Assembly: GCF_031755915.1 (NCBI RefSeq)
Contig: NC_083379.1
Location: 38,510,001-38,574,000, forward strand
Direction: 5' to 3'
Source of the DNA: Ziziphus jujuba
Taxonomy: Eukaryota > Streptophyta > Magnoliopsida > Rosales > Rhamnaceae
DNA length: 64,000 bases
The translations under genes and the position numbers were made by a program. The notes below the pieces were generated by a model. It did no database searches and was not told the DNA's origin. It worked only from the letters and a program-made list of their open reading frames with translations. Positions 37,524 through 48,757 of the stretch are shown here, piece by piece; position 1 is the first letter of the stretch; every line of letters starts with the position of its first letter.

Positions 37524-40500
37524 GTCTTTTCATCACAACCATTAATTTTAAAACTATCAAATTCAATGGCCAAAACGTATGACAAATTAATTAATATGGC
37601 ACAGGACTTACACATATATTCACTCAACTCATGTGCAATACACATGCTTTTCTCTTTCTCTTTTTCTTCTATCTGAGTTCTTTGAGCCTTCCATGAAAAC
37701 AACGTTTAAGAAAAATAAGATTGAGAGAAACAACAAGCAGCAATGGAGGAAAAGAAAAAAGACAAGGATTTGAAGCTTTTCCATAGGAGCTTCCAAACAT
37801 TGAAAAAAAACATAAGGATTTGAAGTTTTAAGAGTTTATAGTAATGGCCATTTCATGTTCTGATTCTCATACCTCACGACAATAGATGGTCAAAACAACT
37901 CAATCTAAACTTTGATTTTAAAAGATAAATAAATCAAAAGTTATTGTTGAAATTAAAAAAAAGGGGTTTTACTCACTTGGAGATGACCATGGGTTCATCC
38001 AAAAGCTTCAGATTTTTATTTTATTTTTTTCTTTCTTTCCCTCCATTGTTGCTAGCTACTTCTCCCGATCTTGTTTTTCCAAAACATCGTATTTCATGGA
38101 AGACTGAAGAAAGTTAGACAATAGAAAAAGAAAGAGAAAAGCATGAATATTGTACATAAGTTTAGTGAACACGTGCAAATCACGTGCAGTCATGTATCAT
38201 ATACTTGATGTATCACATCTTTTAACTCTTTAATTGAGTAGTTTTTAAATGAATAGTTGTGATGAAAAAGTAAATATAAATAAAACTTAAAAAGCCAGCA
38301 GAGGATCCAAACACTAGGATAACATCCAATAGTAAATGGAACATTATAAAAGACAGCTCCACCTTGTATGGACAATTTAAGATTCTTGAACTTTTTAAGC
38401 ATCAAACCATAAATTAAGATTCTCTATTTGGTTTTTATGTATTTGTTTATGTTTGTTTTTCAATCCAAACCGTGTATTGTCAATTCAATGGATGATATGT
38501 ATCTATTTTATTAATACAGTTTTTTTAAAACATAATTAAATTTAAATAAAACACATATGATTAAATATTTTTTGTGTTAAAAAAATAAGTATACATAAGG
38601 ATAGAAGAAAAACAAGCAGAGAATCTGGATTCTCAAACCATACGGAAGTGTTATTGTCATGCACCCTTTCTCCTTTACCACGTTAAGATTAATTTATTTG
38701 TTTGTACATTTCCATTTTTGCCTTTTTATTTTTCTTGCTATTCTCTTTGGTTCACAGAAAGTTCTTTCCTTAACCCAACTCCAACACCTTCCTTTTTCAA
38801 TGGAGTAACGCGAACAAATCTCAGATACTTCACCAAACACTTTGATGTACATTTTGGGGAATAAATTAGAGCAGCATTGGCCGTTAAAAATCATGTGGGT
38901 CCCAAAGAAGTGGTTGACTCTAGGACAAAGTATTTAATGCAATAGTTACTTCAAATCGGCATTAGGATCAAATAATCAAATCTAGATGAAAAGAGGATTG
39001 GGGGTTTTACTTTTTGCATTTTTAGATCCTTTCCACAGAAACTAGAATTTATGTTCCCATCTTTGGAAAAATATTATGCCTGATTGTATTTGCACCAAAA
39101 CCATTTACTTTAAAATATTTTAAAACTTCCCTTGAATATATAGTTGCGCCAAGATTGTGCAAATGTTATATCATGGTATCACCTCTACTTTTTGAAGTTG
39201 TAAAGTTTCTTCTTTTTACGATATAATGGATTTCTTTTTCTCCATTTCTCTATCCATCTTCTTCTCTTATCAAATTTTTATTTTTTTATTTTTATTTGGA
39301 AGCTTACTATTGTTGTGAAATATTCTTGGGAAGATTCTTATATGTGAGCTTGTTGTTTAGGATTGAATAGCTGAAATTGTTTGAAGAATTTGAAAAGTGG
39401 CACATGATGCACGCAAGTTGATCCCTCAATACCTCTGTAAAATAATGCATAAAAGGAATCCTTAGCTAAATTAATTTAATCTGGATTTGGGGTGGGTGTG
39501 ACTAGCTAGCCAAGGACTCTCTGTGTGTTGTGTGTGTATAAAAGCGCATATGGACATACTCATGAGTCAAGAGTTCACATAGGGACTCAAGCAACAATTT
39601 GTCCTATTGTCCTGTTGGTGGAGAGCACGTAGGGACTCCGGACCCAAAGAAAGTAAAATTGTTTTGGGTGTGGGGATGGAGATTTAGGTTAGCAGCTTTG
39701 CAGATGGTTTTCGACCACATTGATGAACTAGGTGAATCATCACTCATTAGCATAAAAATCAATTTTTTGTTTATTTGTTTTTCATTTTTTCTTAGTTTTT
39801 GTTTCAAACTGCTCATTTTCAAGAGCACTACTGTGTGGCTTGTCAACTAGCATAGTTTTGGTCGATCTAATTTTTGTTATGTTGTTAATTTTGTATGGAC
39901 AACGAATGATATTGACCCTTTTTTTTTCATTATTTTGGTCCTTTTGTATTCATTCTCAAGTTGAAATTATTTTCAGTCCTTTTGTATTCATTGTTTGTAC
40001 ACTTTTGCAAGAAAACAGAGAAAAAGCAGGGGAAACAGAGTCAATAAGCTTATGTATTTCCATCAAGTGTATGCGTTGCTTGGAAAACAGAGTGCAATGG
40101 TGTTTCATTTGCTTCAGAGATTGGCATGCTATTTGTGACAGTCTCTTTTTTTTTTTTTTTTTAAAAAATCGAAATGTAGATCCATTTAATAAAATCCTGG
40201 ATCGTGTATACAATTGTATTGATCATGTACAATTTAAATGCAATTGATAGTTGATGCTTTTATAAAAGGACAAACTGAAATGCTTATTTATTATGGATTT
40301 GCCTAAGTGTGTTATTTCTTTAACTAAACTAGAACAACATTGGCAACGTGTGTGACTTGATAGTGTAATTAATCAACAAAGTGGGGTGGCATTTGGCCAG
40401 CAGCTTGTTCAATTCGACCATCACTCTGCATATCTCGGGGACCCAGCAGCCAGTACCACTTGCTTCTACAACTAGTGATTTTTGTGTTTAACCGTATAAT

Positions 40501-40943
40501 TTGGCATTTATTTACAAAAGTTGTGGAAGTATGACGTCGTATTATAATGATAACTTGGACCAAAAATTAACTCATAAAATTACAAGGAAAATGAAAGGGT
40601 AAAAAAGTTCCAATTACTTCACCCGTTGAGTTTTACAATTACAAAAGGGTAAACTGTTGAACCATACTAAAACTAAACTATTTAAACAAAAATAGTCTAA
40701 TATTTCCAGCTTTTACCAAAAAAAGTATAATATTTCCAGCAACATCAATATTTCCAACAATACTAAATGAACAAACATGCTGCATCGACAAAAAATAAAC
40801 GTATCTTCAGTTACTGGGTTCATTCCATCATATCTCAATCATAAGAGGTGAACTCCTACATGTTAAATTTCATTTAGTTAGAAATAATTACAAAAAGACA
40901 ATCATCAAAATAATAAAATTGATTATAATTTAATTACTTTTAC
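37524..40943. other. Spacer between the copia element and the FAR1-related pseudogene
   Basis: AT-rich, no recognised gene. A TATA-like tgtataaaag lies near 39536 on the plus strand, but the frames after it (39599-39850, 39840-40247) have no domain I recognise and open at non-ATG codons or across poly-T. Confidence 0.5.
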
Positions 40944-41764
40944 CTCATTTAAGTATGATATTGGAAGTTTTTCATGAAGCATTCTTGTAAAACTCAAGTT
41001 AGGAAGACCATTAGTCCAATTTGAAGAAGATATCTACAATAAAGAAATATAAATTTACTTGAAATAACTACTATAAGAATACATATATTACCTGCTTAGA
41101 AGCAACAAATAGATTAAAAGAACCAAATGAATTTACCTGATTTTCATAACATACATTCTTAAGTTATTAAGAACAGGGTAAATAAATAAATAAATAAATA
41201 AAAGATATACTTTTACATGATTAGCATTCTTACCTAGTTAGGATTAATTGTATTGATAGGCATCCCAAGTGGTTGAAACATATGAACAAATGTAGAATCA
41301 TTTGGAGGTTATAATGAATATTGAGATGCTTCAATCACCCTTTGCTCTTTTCTTCCTATTTAAGTTTATTTTTATTAAAAATAAATAATGTAAAAGGAAG
41401 AAAACCGGCAGAAGCAAAGAAAATGTTATAAAATTAAAATGCAGTAGTGTTCTTATCTGGCATTGAACGATTGCGTTTAGCTATTTGCTTTGAGCGCCCA
41501 CATTTTAATGTCTTTTTTATGTGCTTTTCCAATCTACTTCTTATTCTAGCATTAGTCATCATTCTAATATATGGAGAATCCAGCAATGGTTCATAAACAT
41601 CTTTATTTACATCAAGTTGGAATGACTCCTTATCAAAGTTGCTAGCATTAGCCATGGAATTTTGTCATTTCCCTCTCAACTAGCTCCAAAGCTTCAACTA
41701 ATTTTTCGTTTACAATTTAGGTGCATTTCTTGGGCACTGAGCCTTTATGAAAAAGATGATGACC

Positions 41765-41997
41765 TGTGGGAAAATTAATCCTCAAAGAGCTAAGGAAATG
41801 TGAAGCTCGATCCTGCTTCAAATATTCAACATGTGTCGAAAGACAATAGGAGGAAGAAACGATAGTATTTGGCAAGGTTAAGCTACTTAAGAAGGACGAC
41901 GCCGTTTTGATGTTGAGTTATAAAACAGCTTAACTGAATCATATGCTTAGAGTCTGGGTTGTTAGCATGGTGGTTAAGTAAGAATCAAAACAACTGG
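41765..41997 (+). repeat. 5' LTR of element A, first piece
   Basis: Matches 56125 to about 56358 of the 3' LTR with several substitutions and small indels. It ends at the ACTGG where element B inserted (41993-41997). Confidence 0.93.
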
Positions 41998-42439
41998 TGT
42001 AACACCCCGTCCCGAAGTACACCGAAAATTTTTCAAATTTGACCAAGGTTGATCGGGTTTGACCGTCGTTGACCGAGAAAGGATCAAATGTTGACTTTTT
42101 GTTCCTGTTGGAATTTCACATTGACTGAGGTACCGTTACGAAGTACACGTTGTCATGAGTTGATAGACTAGTAGCACGTCGAAAACGGAGCTATGGTTTG
42201 AAAGTTATGAACAAAACAAGTTGAGGTCCAAACTGTCAAAGGGGTGCCGGAGTTGACTTTTTATTCATGCACAGTTGAGCTTTGACTCTTGTATGGTTGT
42301 AAATTGCTCGTCGATACGAGTCTACAGACTAGCGGTACGCCTAACTTGGACGTACGGTTAAAAAGTATGGATCTGCGAAGTTTTGTTAATACCGTATTAA
42401 TTTATTATTAATTTAAATGTGTGAAACGTGCGCACTGTT

Positions 42440-43576
42440 TGATGTGATTCCGCCCGAGGCCGCTCAACCGATAACCCGCTGGGGTGCTGACTCGACACGG
42501 ATGAAGACTAGGTCAATCAAAAGAGCTCAAATTAAGAGATTTAAGGGCAACCTGGGAGTATTTATATAGAGGGTAATCAATCTCAACAGAGCTTGTCCAT
42601 ACTTGAAGATACAAAGCTTATTCGAAGCATCCAAGTGGTGGAAGCCGATACGGACCCGGATGGCGATTTTGGTACATTTTTGGAGTCCGAGAAGCATGAA
42701 ATGGTTCCAATGCTTTATGGGTTCAATACATATGCCTAAGAGGTCATGGAATCAAGTTAAAGCAGCCTCAAATGCAATCAAAAAGGGCTTGTACGGACAG
42801 CATCAACAATTTGGCCGAATTTGCTGTATTGCTTGCCGGCTTTATTGTATTTTACTGTATTAGCCTTTTCTTATTTTTCCAAGCATGGGCAACGTGTGGG
42901 ACTTCATATTCAGCTTATTTGGCATCCTAAAAAGAATCTAGAAGCTGATTTGAAGCTCAAAGAGGTCAAACATCGATCAAAGTCAACTTGATCAAAAAGG
43001 CTAGCATTTTTAGTTTCCTAATTTGTTTTTACTTTTTGTTTTAGGAAACTACCATTACTTTTTGGCTTTTATTTATTTATTTTCTGGAAAAATAACTTTA
43101 GGAAGGTTTTTATTTTATTCTTTCCATTGTAAATTAATTAATTCCTAATTTAATATAAAGGAATTAATTAATCAAACTTAGATTAGGAAATGAAGTATAG
43201 TTTCAGCCAACTAGGTTTCTTTATGTGTGGTGGCTGGTTTTTCTTTATTTTTAGGGTTTTATTTCGTGGCTTTGTAGCCTATTTAAAGGATTATTTTTCA
43301 ATAAGAATACAACTTTGATTTGATTGAGAAAATACTTGTGAGATTAATTATCTCTTTGTTCTTTGAGAACACCTAAAACACCATTAGAGAATTGGTTGTT
43401 TTAGCTTGACTTATCAATAGGTTTTCCATCCCCTATTGTGGCGTCTACATTATACCAAGGTTTCTAACCACAGGTTGGTTAGGGGTTGAGGTCCATTCCA
43501 TTAGAACTTGAACTTAATTAAAGATCCGGGCTAATATAATACGGGTTTAGGAGCAGGTCGTCCTAGGTTCGTATCA
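42440..43576 (+). repeat. 5' LTR of element C (1137 bp)
   Basis: Direct repeat of 47621-48757. A small cluster of six substitutions lies near 42650-42670; the rest is nearly identical. Confidence 0.96.
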
Positions 43577-44734
43577 TTTGGTATCAGAGCTAAGTTTTGT
43601 TCAGGTTTGATCTATCCTTATTTATTTTATTTGTTTTGTGTTATTCTGCAATTTTAGCATTAGGTTAAGGTTGCATCCATCCCATACACGTTCTGCATCT
43701 TATAAAAAAAAAAAAAAATTTCATTCCTAGTTGAATTAGGTTTCCTAGTTTTATCGTATTTTTGTTTCCTAATTTGTTGGTTGTCTTTTATCATTGTTCT
43801 TGATAATTTTGGTTTTTTTTGATTTTCCTTTGCTGTTTTAGTCTTAGAAATTTGCATTCATATATTCAAAAGAAAAAAAAAAAGAGTTTGCGGCAACATT
43901 AAAAAAAAAAAAAAAAAAACTGCACATTTGTGTTTGTTTGGAGGTCAAGGGTTTGGTGTTTGTTTTGGAGTTGGAATTGCAATTTTGGTAATTATTCTTG
44001 CTACTGCAGTTGTTTATGTTCTGTGAGTGAAAAAAAAAAAAAAGAAAAGAGGTAAAGCCGAATAAAAAAAAAAAAGAGAAAAAAAGAAAAATATTTCAGT
44101 TTGTTGGAGTTTGATTTGTTTGCTGGAAATTTGTTGGAGCTGCTGGTTTTTTGATTATTTATCCAATATTTGAGTTGCTGGGAAATTATTTTTTGCTGCT
44201 GGATATTTGGATTTTGAGTGTTTAAATTTTTTGGATTAAAATTAGTTAAAGGAATTGATACAAAACTTGAATTACATGAACAACAACCAACACTTTTCTA
44301 TATTTTTGTTCTCTTTGATTCTTGTTCGTATTTGAATTTCTTTTTCTAGAATTCTATTCTTGAACTCATAATCTACTACCATCTGGTGCAGTTTTCAAAA
44401 ATTCCAACGTTTTCCCATTATTTTGTGTTTTCTTGTCTAGAAAGCCGAAAAATTAGGATTTGTTGGATTCTTTCGGTATTGCCTACTTTTTGCTACTGCT
44501 TTGTTGATAAGTTTAATTAAAACATACTAGTAATCTAATTACTGTTTTATGGGTGTTTTAATTAGAACTTTGAGATAATTCATTGAGTGGAAAAAGGCAA
44601 GAGTGTGTGAGCTTAAAAGAGGGTAAAAGCCGAAACTAGTGTGCAAACACGAGTGTCGAGATCTTGTTTGAGTGAAACACGTGAGGGAGTGAATATTGTG
44701 AGGATTTATTTTATTTTTACAGTATTTTACTAAC

Positions 44735-46147
44735 ATGGCAGATTCTAGAATAAGAAGAGGGGATCCACCCTTGAGGATCAATGAGGAAGAGTCCGTAGCA
44801 TTCCATGGCGATGATCGAGCTACCGGGAGTGGAGACCAAGTGGACATGAGAGCTGTTTTGGAATCAATACAGCGGGTTAGTGCTCAAGTTGAGCATGTAA
44901 ATCAAAGAGTGGGAAGACTAGAAGCCTCACAAGGAAGGCCGAATACAAGAAATAGGCAAGAATTCCATGGAGGACGAGGCCGAGGACGAGGAGGTCGCGA
45001 GAGGCCGAGAGAGGAATTTGATGAGGAGCCATTCGACGGTGACTTTGAGGAAGGTATGGACGAAACCTTTGCTGTCCAAGATAGAGCTGGCGATGGGAGA
45101 TATAGGAGGGAAGATGCAGATGATGATTTGGGAAATATCAAGGTTAACATCCCACCTTTTATGGGTAAAAGTGATCTCGAAGCTTATTTGGAGTGGGAAG
45201 AAAAAATGGAGATGATTTTTGACTGCCACAACTATTCGGAAGGTAAGAAGGTGAAGTTGGCAGCAATGGAGTTTGGCCATTATGCACTCCAATGGTGGAC
45301 AAATGAGCAAAGCACCCGAAGGAGAGTTGGTGATGACTTAATTACAACATGGCGACAAATGAAAGGAGCCATGAGGAAGCGGTTTGTGCCATCCCATTAC
45401 CATACGTTGCTGCATCAAAGGCTTCAATCTTTGTCTCAAGGAAGTAGGTCCGTTGAGGATTATTACAAAAAGATGGAGATGTTAATGATGAGGCTGAATA
45501 TGAATGAGGATAGGGAGGCAACCATGGCAAGATTTCTTGGAGGGTTAAACCGAGACATTGCCAACCAACTTGAATTACAACAATACTTGGAATTGGAGGA
45601 GATGTTACATGTAGCAATTAAGCTTGAGAACCAATTCAAGAGGAAGGGTGTTAGTACATGGTTTGGAGGAGTTTCTAGCAGTGGAAGGACAAGTTCAAGT
45701 GGCTGGAAAAACAATTCCACTTATGAAAACAAGTTGAAGCAGAAATTAGGAGAAGAAACTACCAACCGGCCAAGAAGGGAGGTCAAGACCGAATCTGTCC
45801 AAGCACTTAGAGGTGAGATAAAATCTGATCCTAAACCTCAAAAATATAGAGAAATAATTTGTTTTAAGTGCCAAGGAAGAGGACACATAGCCAGCCAATG
45901 CCCAAATAGAAGAATCATGGTATTAAAGGGTGATGGTGAGCTGGAATCCGCAAGTGAAGAAAGTGGGGCTGAAACCGAGCAAGAGGAGGATTGCAATGAA
46001 GATGAAGTCGAGCCTGTAGATACATCTAATGCCGAGTTGAGCTTGGTTTCAAGGAGAGTACTTGTTGTCTACAAAGATGAAGAGCAGATACAAAGGGAAA
46101 ACATCTTCCACACTCGCTGCGAAATAGAAGGTAAAATTGTAGCATGA
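44735..46147 (+). CDS. Gag protein of element C
   Basis: A 470-residue open frame. The N-terminus MADSRIRRGDPPLR leads to a Gln/Arg-rich linker and a GRGRGRGGRERPREE tract (residues about 80-95). The Ty3-type capsid domain follows at about residues 130-305 (IPPFMGKSDLEAYLEWEEKM, YALQWWTNEQ, FVPSHYHTLLHQRLQSLSQG, MARFLGGLNRDIANQ). A CCHC knuckle, CFKCQGRGHIASQC, lies at residues about 373-386, then an acidic tail. Gag packages the element RNA. The frame is fully open, unlike the genes of element A. It stops at TGA 46145-46147 where related elements continue into protease: GKIVA* replaces the usual GKxCSMIID, which fits a one-base deletion. The product is probably still made if the LTR is active. 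Confidence 0.88.
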   Translation: MADSRIRRGDPPLRINEEESVAFHGDDRATGSGDQVDMRAVLESIQRVSAQVEHVNQRVGRLEASQGRPNTRNRQEFHGGRGRGRGGRERPREEFDEEPFDGDFEEGMDETFAVQDRAGDGRYRREDADDDLGNIKVNIPPFMGKSDLEAYLEWEEKMEMIFDCHNYSEGKKVKLAAMEFGHYALQWWTNEQSTRRRVGDDLITTWRQMKGAMRKRFVPSHYHTLLHQRLQSLSQGSRSVEDYYKKMEMLMMRLNMNEDREATMARFLGGLNRDIANQLELQQYLELEEMLHVAIKLENQFKRKGVSTWFGGVSSSGRTSSSGWKNNSTYENKLKQKLGEETTNRPRREVKTESVQALRGEIKSDPKPQKYREIICFKCQGRGHIASQCPNRRIMVLKGDGELESASEESGAETEQEEDCNEDEVEPVDTSNAELSLVSRRVLVVYKDEEQIQRENIFHTRCEIEGKIVA

Positions 46148-46497
46148 TTATAGATAGTGGGAGTTGTACTAATGTGATAAGTAATCTTGTAGTTGATAAA
46201 TTAGGCTTGAAAACAATTAAACATCCAGAACCTTATAGATTACAATGGATTAATGATAGTGGTGAGATGAAAGTAAACAAACAAGCCAAAGTAAAATTTA
46301 AAATAGGTAGATATGAGGATATAGTTTTATGTGATATTGTACCCATGATTACTGGACATATACTATTAGTTAGACCATGACAATTTGATAAAGATGCTAC
46401 TCATTTTGGTCGAGAAAATAGTATTGTTTTCAGGTTTAAAGGGAAGAAGGTCAAGCTGGAACCATTATCTCCTAAAGAGGTTTACAAAGACCAATTA
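46144..46497 (+). pseudogene. Aspartic protease region of element C
   Basis: Residues IIDSGSCTNVISNLVVDKLGL contain the DSG catalytic motif of retropepsins. The frame is shifted relative to gag, whose TGA overlaps the ATG (ATGA at 46144). A TGA at 46378-46380 replaces a Trp expected in LLxRPWQFD; the frame after it still reads QFDKDATHFGRENS and LEPLSPKEVYKDQ. Degraded by one shift and one stop. Confidence 0.8.
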
Positions 46498-46500
46498 CAA

Positions 46501-47439
46501 ATGCAACAAAGGAGAGAAGCCCAAAAGCTTAAGGAAAAAGCAAGTATGGCACCAACGGCTTCACCGTCCTTTCAAGAAGGTAAGATTGAGGTTGCTGACC
46601 AAGGTAAGGTTTCTAAGACTCATATTAAGTGGAAAGATCAAGGAAAAACGGAAATAGAGGGGAAAGAAAGTGGCAAACCAGAGAGCTTGGAGAAGGAAGG
46701 GAAATCCGAAGGTTTGCGCCAATCCAAGAGAGAAAAAGAAAAAGAAAGAAAAGAAAGGTCAAGTAGCAACTTTTATTTGAGTTTAGGGGATATTAATAAG
46801 GTTATTGAGTGTAAGAAACCTTTACTGGTCATGATTTATAAAGAAAATTATTTTAATGATCAAACTAACTTTGAAGAACTTGAATTGCCAAGTTCAATGA
46901 TTTCTCTTTTGAAGGAATTTGGAGATGTCTTCCTAAATGAAATTCCAAGTGGACTACCATCCAATCAAGAGGGAAAATGTGAGCTTGCTATCCAAGGTAA
47001 GTCTTCTAATACTCAGGTTGTGTGGAAAGATTTCAATAAAACCAAGAGTGAAAAATTTGGTGCAAAAGCCGAGAGTGAGGATGGTGAGATGGCATTAAGT
47101 GAGAAAGGAAAAGGAAGACAAGAAAGGAAGAATATAAATTTTTATCTTAGCATTGGTGATGTTAATAAAGTAATTATGAATAAGAAATCATTGCTGACCA
47201 TGAATTTTAAAGATACTTATTTAAAGATGTCTTTATTGCATAGAACTTTATCTGCATTGTTGAGAGCTTTACTTAGTGGTAATTTGAAAATTTGGGAAAT
47301 ATTGTTTGCTAACTTTAAAAAGTGTAATTTTTACCATAATGAGCATGTATTTCTAGATTTTGTTGTAATAGTGTTTGACCCAGGAGAATTGGTTTGGTTG
47401 CACTTACGAAAGGAAAGGTTTCCTAAACAAAGAAAATAA
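46501..47439 (+). pseudogene. PR-RT spacer of element C, duplicated, joined to the integrase tail
   Basis: An open frame of 312 residues. It is Lys/Glu-rich and holds two copies of one block: NFYLSLGDINKVI with KKPLLVM (about 46770-46835) and NFYLSIGDVNKVI with KKSLLTM (about 47138-47203), each preceded by a QGK...WKD segment. After the first copy the beginning of RT is recognisable (LLKEFGDVFLNEIPSGLP) but stops there. The end (GELVWLHLRKERFPKQRK) is the integrase C-terminal domain, continued at 47441-47620 by MDGLFQVSSRIIRMPTSLI-like shifted sequence and SVAFNVVDLTPF. RT, RNase H and the integrase core are deleted. Confidence 0.75.
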
Positions 47440-47620
47440 AAGCTCATGCCGCCTATGGATGGACTTTTTCAAGTTTCGAGCCGAATAATAAGAATGCCTA
47501 CAAGCTTGATTTACCGGGTGAGTATAACATGAGTGTTGCATTTAATGTTGTTGATTTAACTCCTTTTGCTGCAGGTGATGATCTTGATTTGAGGACAAAT
47601 CCTTTTCAAGAGGAGGGGAA

Positions 47621-48757
47621 TGATGTGATTCCGCCCGAGGCCGCTCAACCGATAACCCGCTGGGGTGCTGACTCGACACGGATGAAGACTAGGTCAATCA
47701 AAAGAGCTCAAATTAAGAGATTTAAGGGCAACCTGGGAGTATTTATACAGAGGGTAATCAATCTCAATAGAGCTTGTCCATACTTGAAGATACAAAGCCT
47801 ATTCGAAGCATCCAAGTGGTGGAAGCCGATACGGACCCAGGTAGAGGTTTTCGTACATTTTTGGAGTCCGGGAAGCATGAAATGGTTCTAATGCTTTATG
47901 GGTTCAATACATATGCCTAAGAGGTCATGGAATCAAGTTAAAGCAGCCTCAAATGCAATCAAAAAGGGCTTGTACGGACAGCATCAACAATTTGGCCGTA
48001 TTTGCTGTATTGCTTGCTGGCTTTACTGTATTTTACTGTATTAGCCTTTTCTTATTTTTCCAAGCATGGGCAACGTGTGGGACTTCATATTCAGCTTATT
48101 TGGCATCCTAAAAAGAATCTAGAAGCTGATTTGAAGCTCAAAGAGGTCAAACATCGATCAAAGTCAACTTGATCAAAAAGGCTAGCATTTTTAGTTTCCT
48201 AATTTGTTTTTACTTTTTGTTTTAGGAAACTACCATTACTTTTTGGCTTTTATTTATTTATTTTCTGGAAAAATAACTTTAGGAAGGTTTTTATTTTATT
48301 CTTTCCATTGTAAATTAATTAATTCCTAATTTAATATAAAGGAATTAATTAATCAAACTTAGATTAGGAAAGGAAGTATAGTTTCAGCCAACTAAGTTTC
48401 TTTATGTGTGGTGGCTGGTTTTTCTTTATTTTTAGGGTTTTATTTCGTGGCTTTGTAGCCTATTTAAAGGATTATTTTTCAATAAGAATACAACTTTGAT
48501 TTGATTGAGAAAATACTTGTGAGATTAATTATCTCTTTGTTCTTTGAGAACACCTAAAACACCATTAGAGAATTGGTTGTTTTAGCTTGACTTATCAATA
48601 GGTTTTCCATCCCCTATTGTGGCGTCTACATTATACCAAGATTTCTAACCACAGGTTGGTTAGGGGTTGAGGTCCATTCCATTAGAACTTGAACTTAATT
48701 AAAGATCCGGGCTAATATAATACGGGTTTAGGAGCAGGTCGTCCTAGGTTCGTATCA
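47621..48757 (+). repeat. 3' LTR of element C (1137 bp)
   Basis: Direct repeat of 42440-43576. The integrase-tail reading frame runs across its 5' boundary (LRTNPFQEEGNDVIPPE). Confidence 0.96.

Larger units (their letters stand above)
42440..48757 (+). mobile_element. Element C: non-autonomous Ty3/gypsy retrotransposon
   Basis: The element is 6318 bp with LTRs of exactly 1137 bp each and exact duplication CTGTT at 42435-42439 and 48758-48762. LTRs start TGATGTGATTCCG and end GTTCGTATCA. The primer-binding site TGGTATCAGAGC is at 43579-43590 and the polypurine tract aggaggggaa at 47611-47620. Gag, protease, a PR-RT spacer and the integrase C-terminal tail are present. RT, RNase H and the integrase catalytic core are missing. 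LTRs differ at about 17 positions by eye (about 1.5 percent), making this the youngest layer. It would need a related full-length element to move. Confidence 0.93.

Noticed and set aside
39599..40247. Two adjacent plus-strand ORFs after a TATA-like box
   Set aside because: No domain recognised, non-ATG openings and poly-T interruptions; possibly old gene debris but unsupported.
43579..43590. TGGTATCAGAGC considered as part of a tRNA gene
   Set aside because: It directly follows an LTR end and is a primer-binding site; no cloverleaf is present. The same applies at 51988 and on the minus strand at 37335.
44902..45720. Minus-strand ORFs opposite element C gag
   Set aside because: Antisense shadows of a confirmed gag frame.
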